DNA of 11,415 bases, from the NCBI GenBank assembly GCA_022798035.1, contig JAAWLS010000045.1, positions 1-11,415 on the forward strand. Reading direction: 5' to 3'. Below, in pieces: positions 7,601 to 11,415 of the stretch. The translations under genes and the position numbers were made by a program. Each line of letters begins with the position of its first letter. Position 1 is the stretch's first letter. This DNA is from Lachnospiraceae bacterium (GTDB lineage Bacteria > Bacillota > Clostridia > Lachnospirales > Lachnospiraceae). The notes below the pieces were generated by a model. It was not told the DNA's origin, did no database searches, and saw nothing but the letters and a program-made list of their open reading frames with translations.

Positions 7601-9139
7601 AAAGGTAGAAAAACGCTCCTCTATCTTTCCATTTGTAATTTTCACCGCTCCAATTTCAATAATTCGGTTATTAACGGGAGAAAATCCTGTGGTCTCCAAG
7701 TCAAACACCACATAAGTTTCTTCCAGTTTCTGGTCCCCTGGATTTTCCACTATTTGCTTTAAATCATCTACAAGGTAGGCTTCCACGCCATAGAGTATCT
7801 TAAAGTCATCCTCCGGTGAAATGGCATGATTGGCATCCGGAAAAGACTGAACATCCCCATGGTCTGTGATAGCGATAGCTTTATGCCCCCATTTCATGGC
7901 ACGTTTGACGATATCTTTTACTTCAGAGACGCCGTCCATGTCACTCATCTTGGTATGGCAGTGAAGCTCCACCCGCTTTCTGGGACTGGTATCTACGCGT
8001 GCTGTGGTAAAATCCGATATTTTTTTAATCCCTGTCACTGAGCCAATGGTAAGTTCCCCATCAAACCGGTCAATCGTTGTAATTCCCTTTATCTTTAAAA
8101 ATGCTCCTTTTTTGAGCCCCTCTGAAATCTCCGGCACAGCTTCATTTTTCGCAAACATTTTTATCATAATCGTGTCTGTGAAATCTGTAACGGAAAACAT
8201 AATGATTGTCTTTTCATTCCGAATTTCCCGCATTTCCAGAGTTAAAATTTTTCCCCGGATGACAACCTCTCCAATTTCTCCTGCAATCTGTTCAATGGGG
8301 ATAGCTTCCTCCTCAAAATCCCTTCCGTAAAGGACATCCGGATTATCTGATTTTCTGAAACCGTTTCCTTTGAAATTGCTTCTTGAACTGCCCTTTGGAG
8401 AGCGGTTCTCTGTCTCTATCTTCTTGGAATTTCCATTTTTTCTCTCTGTCTGCACAGGATTTACTGCGGTATGGACTTCCCGGGAGACATCGTTTTTCTC
8501 CAAGCCGGCTGCTTCATGATGTTCCCTTTCATCCGTTGGATGTTCCCCAGCAGAATTTGCCAAAGCATGACTGATAATCTCCTGCACCTGATTTTGAATT
8601 TGGATATCGCTGTTTTTTTGATGTTTTCTCTTTGCAGGCTCTATATAGTCTACCTGAATATCCACATCCAGCCCGCAGCGCTCACAGATGATTTTCTCCA
8701 AAATCTCTGTCATCTCTTCTGATTTCTGCCTTGCAATCACAGAATCTTCAAAAACAATCTGCATGTTGTGCTCTTTGGGAAATGTAATCTGGGCCATGCG
8801 CAGCACATTGTATTCCAGCAGGCTGTAGGTGCGGAACTCGTCTAAAATGCTGTCTTTGTAGACATCCATAAGCTTTCTTGGATTGTACTGCCCGGAAAGA
8901 CGAAACTTTTCAAGAATTTTCACGGAAAGATTGTGATTCGGAAAAAGCTGCCTTTTGATTTCTGATTCCAGGCCATAAATGTTCCTCTTTTGAATCAGCC
9001 GCGGACTCAAAAGATATACTCTGAGATGGTCCTGATTTCGATTGGTGGACACTTTTGTCACTTCCACCTCACCCATCAGTTTTTCCATTTCCGACGGAAC
9101 TTTTAAATCCGGAAATACATCAAAAAACAGCTTGCTCAT
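4643..9139 (-). CDS. polC: DNA polymerase III, PolC-type alpha subunit (replicative polymerase with proofreading exonuclease)
   Basis: A 1498-residue PolC, the main chromosomal replicase of Firmicutes, with built-in 3'-5' proofreading; it works at the replisome with the sliding clamp. In order: N-terminal domain (1-165), a charged linker (about 165-270), an OB-fold (285-370), the first part of the PHP domain (ELHCHTKMSDMDG, 391-403), an inserted DEDDh exonuclease (VVFDLETTG with Asp480 and Glu482; HNAGFD with Asp565; HHRAVDD with Asp622), the rest of PHP (about 660-860), and the polymerase core. The core has GSRGSVGSSFVAT (938-950), a four-cysteine zinc site (Cys966, Cys969, Cys995, Cys998), PDIDLNF with Asp1024 and Asp1026, and LLKLDILGHDDPTM with Asp1149. 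The protein ends in QLSLFDF, a textbook clamp-binding peptide. All catalytic residues are present. Bacillus PolC is about 1440 residues; the extra length lies mainly in the linker. It starts 5 bp after the ispG stop. Confidence 0.98.
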   Translation of the reverse strand: MSKLFFDVFPDLKVPSEMEKLMGEVEVTKVSTNRNQDHLRVYLLSPRLIQKRNIYGLESEIKRQLFPNHNLSVKILEKFRLSGQYNPRKLMDVYKDSILDEFRTYSLLEYNVLRMAQITFPKEHNMQIVFEDSVIARQKSEEMTEILEKIICERCGLDVDIQVDYIEPAKRKHQKNSDIQIQNQVQEIISHALANSAGEHPTDEREHHEAAGLEKNDVSREVHTAVNPVQTERKNGNSKKIETENRSPKGSSRSNFKGNGFRKSDNPDVLYGRDFEEEAIPIEQIAGEIGEVVIRGKILTLEMREIRNEKTIIMFSVTDFTDTIMIKMFAKNEAVPEISEGLKKGAFLKIKGITTIDRFDGELTIGSVTGIKKISDFTTARVDTSPRKRVELHCHTKMSDMDGVSEVKDIVKRAMKWGHKAIAITDHGDVQSFPDANHAISPEDDFKILYGVEAYLVDDLKQIVENPGDQKLEETYVVFDLETTGFSPVNNRIIEIGAVKITNGKIEERFSTFINPQVPIPFKIEELTGIRDDMVLDAPVIEEELPKFLKFCEGAVMVAHNAGFDMSFISKNCERLGFPCEYTVIDTVALARVLLPQLNRFKLDTVAKALKISLENHHRAVDDAACTAEIFLKFMEILQERGIHTLKEINDIGSTSVENIKKLPSHHAIILATNDTGRINLYRLVSDSHLTYFHRQPRIPKSEFLKHREGLLIGSACEAGELYQAILRGSSEEEIARLVRFYDYLEIQPLGNNEFMLRGENPVVASLEELKDINRRIVKLGEDFRKPVVATCDVHFLDPEDEVYRRIIMAGKGFKDADNQAPLFLRTTEEMLEEFSYLGSEKAEEVVITNPEKIADMCEKISPVRPDKCPPVIENSDQMLRDICYNKAHEIYGENLPSIVYERLERELNSIISNGYAVMYIIAQKLVWKSNEDGYLVGSRGSVGSSFVATMAGITEVNPLSPHYYCSKCHYSDFDSEEVRAYAGRAGCDMPDKPCPVCGEMLKKEGFDIPFETFLGFKGNKEPDIDLNFSGEYQSKAHAYCEVIFGYGQTFRAGTIGTLADKTAFGYTKNYYEEHGMRKRKCEIDRIVQGCVGIRRTTGQHPGGIIVLPLGEEIHSFTPIQHPANDMTTDIVTTHFDYHSIDHNLLKLDILGHDDPTMIRMLEDLTGIDAQKIPLDDKDVMSLFQNTRALGIAPEDIGGCQLGSLGIPEFGTEFVIQMLIDTNPQSFSDLVRISGLSHGTDVWLGNAQTLIQEGKATISTAICTRDDIMTYLIGMGIESELSFTIMESVRKGKGLKPEWEEVMTEHQVPDWYIWSCKKIKYMFPKAHAAAYVMMAWRIAYCKIFHPLAYYAAFFSIRATSFNYELMCQGREKLDYFLADFERRKDTLTKKEQDTVKDMKIVQEMYARGFEFVPLDLFEAKAHLFQILDGKLMPALDSIEGLGDKAAEAVVEAAKDGPFLSKDDFRQRTKVSKTVIDLMDDLGILGTLPESNQLSLFDF

Positions 9140-9144
9140 AATTC

Positions 9145-10212
9145 CTATTCACTCCAATGCAGTAATTCATACCAGAGAGCTGCCAGCAGCTCCTCTTCTT
9201 TCACCTTTTTAAAGATTTCACCGTGTTTGATAATCAGACCTTCTCCGACGCCTCCGGCTATTCCAATATCTGCCTCTTTGGCCTCTCCCGGCCCATTTAC
9301 CACGCAGCCCATCACTGCAACTTTCAAATCCAGCGGAATATCGCTCACCATATCTTCCACCTGATTTGCCAGTGAAATCAAATCAATCTGCGTTCTTCCA
9401 CAGGTAGGACAGGATACCACTTCAATGCCTCCTCTGCGAAGTCCCAGGGTTCTCAGGATGATTTTTGCAGATTTAATCTCCTCCAGCGGGTCTCCGGTCA
9501 GAGACACTCTGATGGTATCTCCGATTCCCTGACCCAATATCATGCCAAGCCCCAGGGCTGACTTAATATTCCCGCTGGTAAGAGTACCGGATTCTGTAAT
9601 ACCCACATGAAGAGGATAATCCGTCTTTTCGGCAATCAATTCATGGGCACGCACACACATCATAACATCTGAGGATTTGATGCTGATGACAAGATTCTCA
9701 TATCCCATCCGCTCAATAATATGGACTTTATCAAGGGCGCTTTCCACCAGCCCTTCTGCTGTGACACCATGATATTTTTCTACTAATTCCTTTTCCAGAG
9801 AACCGCTGTTGACCCCCACGCGAATGGGAATGCGGCGCTCTTTTGCAGCGTCAATCACTGCCTGAATTCTGTCTTCGGAACCGATATTGCCCGGGTTGAT
9901 ACGAATTTTATCTGCACCGTGTTCCATAGCTGCAATGGCCAGCCGATAATCGAAATGAATGTCTGCCACCAGAGGAATTGTGATTTCCTTTTTGATTTCC
10001 TCCAAAGCCTCCGCTGCCTCCATAGTAGGAACTGCACACCGGATAATCTCGCATCCTGCTGCGGTAAGCTGTTGAATCTGTGCCACTGTTTTTGTGACAT
10101 TTTCTGTCGGTGTATTAGTCATAGATTGAATCAAAACAGGATGTTGATTTCCAATCACCTGATTTCCGATTTTTATCTCCCTTGTTCTCTTCCGAGCGAT
10201 TTGGTTTTCCAT
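9145..10212 (-). CDS. ispG: 4-hydroxy-3-methylbut-2-enyl diphosphate synthase (IspG)
   Basis: A 355-residue enzyme of the MEP isoprenoid pathway that reductively converts 2-C-methyl-D-erythritol 2,4-cyclodiphosphate to 4-hydroxy-3-methylbut-2-enyl diphosphate with a [4Fe-4S] cluster. The N-terminal TIM-barrel part carries VLIQSMTNTPTENV (26-39), DIHFDYRLA (84-92) and KIRINPGNIG (102-111). The C-terminal cluster domain has the ligand set: Cys268 and Cys271 in SCPTCGRTQ, Cys303 in GCVVNGPGEA, and Glu310. The length matches the compact bacterial form without the large plant-type insert. The start is supported by AAAGGAG 8 nt before the ATG. It follows rseP by 19 bp and precedes polC by 5 bp. With dxr upstream, two MEP-pathway genes share this operon. 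Confidence 0.98.
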   Translation of the reverse strand: MENQIARKRTREIKIGNQVIGNQHPVLIQSMTNTPTENVTKTVAQIQQLTAAGCEIIRCAVPTMEAAEALEEIKKEITIPLVADIHFDYRLAIAAMEHGADKIRINPGNIGSEDRIQAVIDAAKERRIPIRVGVNSGSLEKELVEKYHGVTAEGLVESALDKVHIIERMGYENLVISIKSSDVMMCVRAHELIAEKTDYPLHVGITESGTLTSGNIKSALGLGMILGQGIGDTIRVSLTGDPLEEIKSAKIILRTLGLRRGGIEVVSCPTCGRTQIDLISLANQVEDMVSDIPLDLKVAVMGCVVNGPGEAKEADIGIAGGVGEGLIIKHGEIFKKVKEEELLAALWYELLHWSE

Positions 10213-10231
10213 GGAAATTTCTCCTTTATCT

Positions 10232-11266
10232 CTACAAAATGTTCCGTATATCGTTAAACATCACAAATATCATCAGAGCCATCAGAGCCATCAGTCCCAC
10301 AAAATGTACCATTCCCTCTTTTTCTGGAGAAATTTTTTTCCTGCGGACTGCCTCGATAATGAGAAATACCAGTCGTCCTCCGTCTAATGCAGGAAGTGGA
10401 AGAAGATTCATGATTCCCAGGTTGGCTGACAGGAAAATAGAAAAATTAACCATACTGAGCACTGCCAAAGCGGTTCCGCCGCTGGACTGATTGCTGTCAT
10501 AAATATCTTCCATGGTTTTTACGATACCTACCGGACCGGATAAATCTTTCACGCCCACTTTTCCGGTTACCAGCAGGCGAAGGCTCTCAATGGTAGTGGA
10601 AATCTGGTACCGCACCTCATAAAAGCTGCCGGCAATGGTTTCAAGAAACGTTCCTCTTTCCCGGCCTCCTCTGCCGCTTAAGCCCAAAAGTTCCCGGCCG
10701 GATTCTTCTTCTAATTTGGGTGACAGCATAACAGTGTGGCGCTGTCCATCCCGTTCATACACAATCTCTGTGTCCTCACCCGGATGAAACAGAGAATACT
10801 GGCTCACTTCCCGGAAAAAATGAGTGCGGTAGCCATTCATGGAGATGATTTCATCTCCCTCCTGAAGTCCCGCTTCTTCTGCCGGAAATCCTTCCATTAC
10901 GCCAGACAGCACTGGCCGGTCAAATCCCACTGTTCCCACTACAATCAATGCAAATATCCATGCCATAAGGAAATTAAAAGCTGGTCCTGCCACCACCACA
11001 CTGATGCGGGCCCAGATGGACTTGCTGTTAAAAGCCCTCTCATTCTGGCTCTCTCCATCTTCTCCTTCCATCATGCAGGCTCCGCCAAAAGGAAATAGTT
11101 TAATGGAATATTTTGTTTCCCCCTTTGTCACGCCTATCAATGTGGGCCCCAGCCCAAGGCAGAACTCATTCACCTGTATGCCATTTAATTTGGCAAAGGT
11201 GAAATGACCTAATTCATGGAATAAAATAATGACACTGAAAATAATAATTGCAATTATAATGTTCAA
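10232..11266 (-). CDS. rseP: RIP zinc metalloprotease, RseP/site-2 protease family
   Basis: A 344-residue intramembrane zinc protease that cleaves membrane-embedded substrates such as anti-sigma factors or leftover signal peptides. The HExxH zinc motif is in LFHELGHFTFAKLNG (His17, Glu18, His21) within the first transmembrane helix. A second helix lies near 88-110 (ARISVVVAGPAFNFLMAW). One PDZ domain covers about 118-185 (GFPAEEAGLQEGDEIISMNG). A third helix leads to NLLPLPALDGGRL, which carries the third ligand, Asp295. The last helix is near 320-338. The family arrangement with a single PDZ domain is normal for Gram-positives. The start is TTG at 11266, giving MNIIIAIIIFSVI, with AGGTGG 4 nt upstream inside the dxr stop region. 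dxr ends 1 bp before it. The substrate cannot be told from this window, as no anti-sigma factor gene is present. Confidence 0.97.
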   Translation of the reverse strand: MNIIIAIIIFSVIILFHELGHFTFAKLNGIQVNEFCLGLGPTLIGVTKGETKYSIKLFPFGGACMMEGEDGESQNERAFNSKSIWARISVVVAGPAFNFLMAWIFALIVVGTVGFDRPVLSGVMEGFPAEEAGLQEGDEIISMNGYRTHFFREVSQYSLFHPGEDTEIVYERDGQRHTVMLSPKLEEESGRELLGLSGRGGRERGTFLETIAGSFYEVRYQISTTIESLRLLVTGKVGVKDLSGPVGIVKTMEDIYDSNQSSGGTALAVLSMVNFSIFLSANLGIMNLLPLPALDGGRLVFLIIEAVRRKKISPEKEGMVHFVGLMALMALMIFVMFNDIRNIL

Positions 11267-11267
11267 A

Positions 11268-11415
11268 TTACCACCTACCCTCTATTAAAGTATAAACCTC
11301 TGTTTCCGTCTCAAGAATTTCCTCCAGACAGGGATTCTCCCTGAAACAGCACTGCTCCATACATGTATCTATAATTTCTGGAATTTCCAGAAATGAAAGC
11401 GCCTTTTGAAGCCTT
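11268..11415 (-). CDS. dxr: 1-deoxy-D-xylulose 5-phosphate reductoisomerase, C-terminal end only (window edge)
   Basis: Only the last 48 codons are inside the window; the codon frame begins at 11414 and the stop TAA is at 11270-11268. The visible tail reads LSFLEIPEIIDTCMEQ, then NPCLEEILETETEVYTLIEG, matching the helical C-terminal domain of Dxr (pattern F-L-x-I-P-x-I-I-E ... NPxLEDILE-x-D). Dxr makes 2-C-methyl-D-erythritol 4-phosphate, the committed step of the MEP pathway, using NADPH and a divalent metal; the catalytic domain is outside the window. The position directly before rseP and ispG is the common clostridial order and supports the call. The tail has four cysteines within 13 residues, which is unusual. 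The identification rests on a short segment plus context. Confidence 0.82.
   Translation of the reverse strand, partial: RLQKALSFLEIPEIIDTCMEQCCFRENPCLEEILETETEVYTLIEGRW
11271..11276 (-). promoter_or_regulatory. Ribosome binding site for the TTG start of rseP, embedded in the dxr stop region
   Basis: The minus strand reads AGGTGG, then TAAT, then TTG at 11266-11264. The TAA stop of dxr (11270-11268) lies between the two. No ATG is available at this position, and the family N-terminus fits TTG, so coupled re-initiation after dxr is likely. Confidence 0.6.

Noticed and set aside
7200..7720. The exonuclease block interrupting the PHP domain of PolC, considered as an inserted element or intein
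   Set aside because: An exonuclease domain inserted within PHP is the normal architecture of all PolC enzymes, and no intein splice motifs are present.
1..11415. CRISPR arrays, insertion sequences, prophage genes, defence systems, tRNA genes
   Set aside because: No regularly spaced repeats, transposase or phage-like frames, or cloverleaf-like sequences were seen; nearly the whole window is filled by conserved housekeeping genes on one strand.

Overview
The window reads as a core chromosomal segment of a Gram-positive, low-to-moderate-GC Firmicute, most likely class Clostridia and probably Lachnospiraceae-like. This is inferred from a PolC-type replicase, the gene order dxr-rseP-ispG-polC, the paired TIGR03960 and DUF2344 genes, and a short RNase E/G next to that pair. 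I see no mobile element, tRNA, rRNA, CRISPR array or sign of recent transfer.

All supported genes lie on the minus strand, so transcription runs from high to low coordinates. In transcription order they are: the 3' end of dxr (cut by the window edge), rseP, ispG, polC, a small one-helix membrane protein of unknown function, a B12-like/radical SAM protein (TIGR03960 type), its DUF2344 partner (TIGR03936 type), and a ribonuclease E/G. A perfect 21-bp inverted repeat flanked by A and T runs then forms a strong terminator near 39-92. From dxr to polC the genes are 1 to 19 bp apart. The radical SAM gene and its partner overlap by 17 bp. The two larger gaps are 85 bp (after polC) and 103 bp (before the RNase gene), so internal promoters are possible there, but no convincing consensus is visible.

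Functionally there are two blocks. The first joins two steps of the methylerythritol-phosphate (MEP) isoprenoid pathway (Dxr, IspG), an intramembrane site-2 protease (RseP) and the replicative DNA polymerase (PolC). The second block (membrane protein, radical SAM enzyme, DUF2344, RNase E/G) looks RNA- or ribosome-related, because in many Clostridia this set sits just before rplU-rpmA; those genes are not in this window. The radical SAM/DUF2344 pair is the least understood part. The start codons of rseP and the DUF2344 gene are best read as TTG.

Most of the window is ordinary housekeeping DNA. The points worth a second look are the uncharacterised radical SAM pair, the unassigned membrane protein, an RNase E/G that stops where the zinc-link cysteines normally begin, a Cys-rich Dxr tail, and an inverted repeat that touches the ribosome binding site of the small membrane protein.
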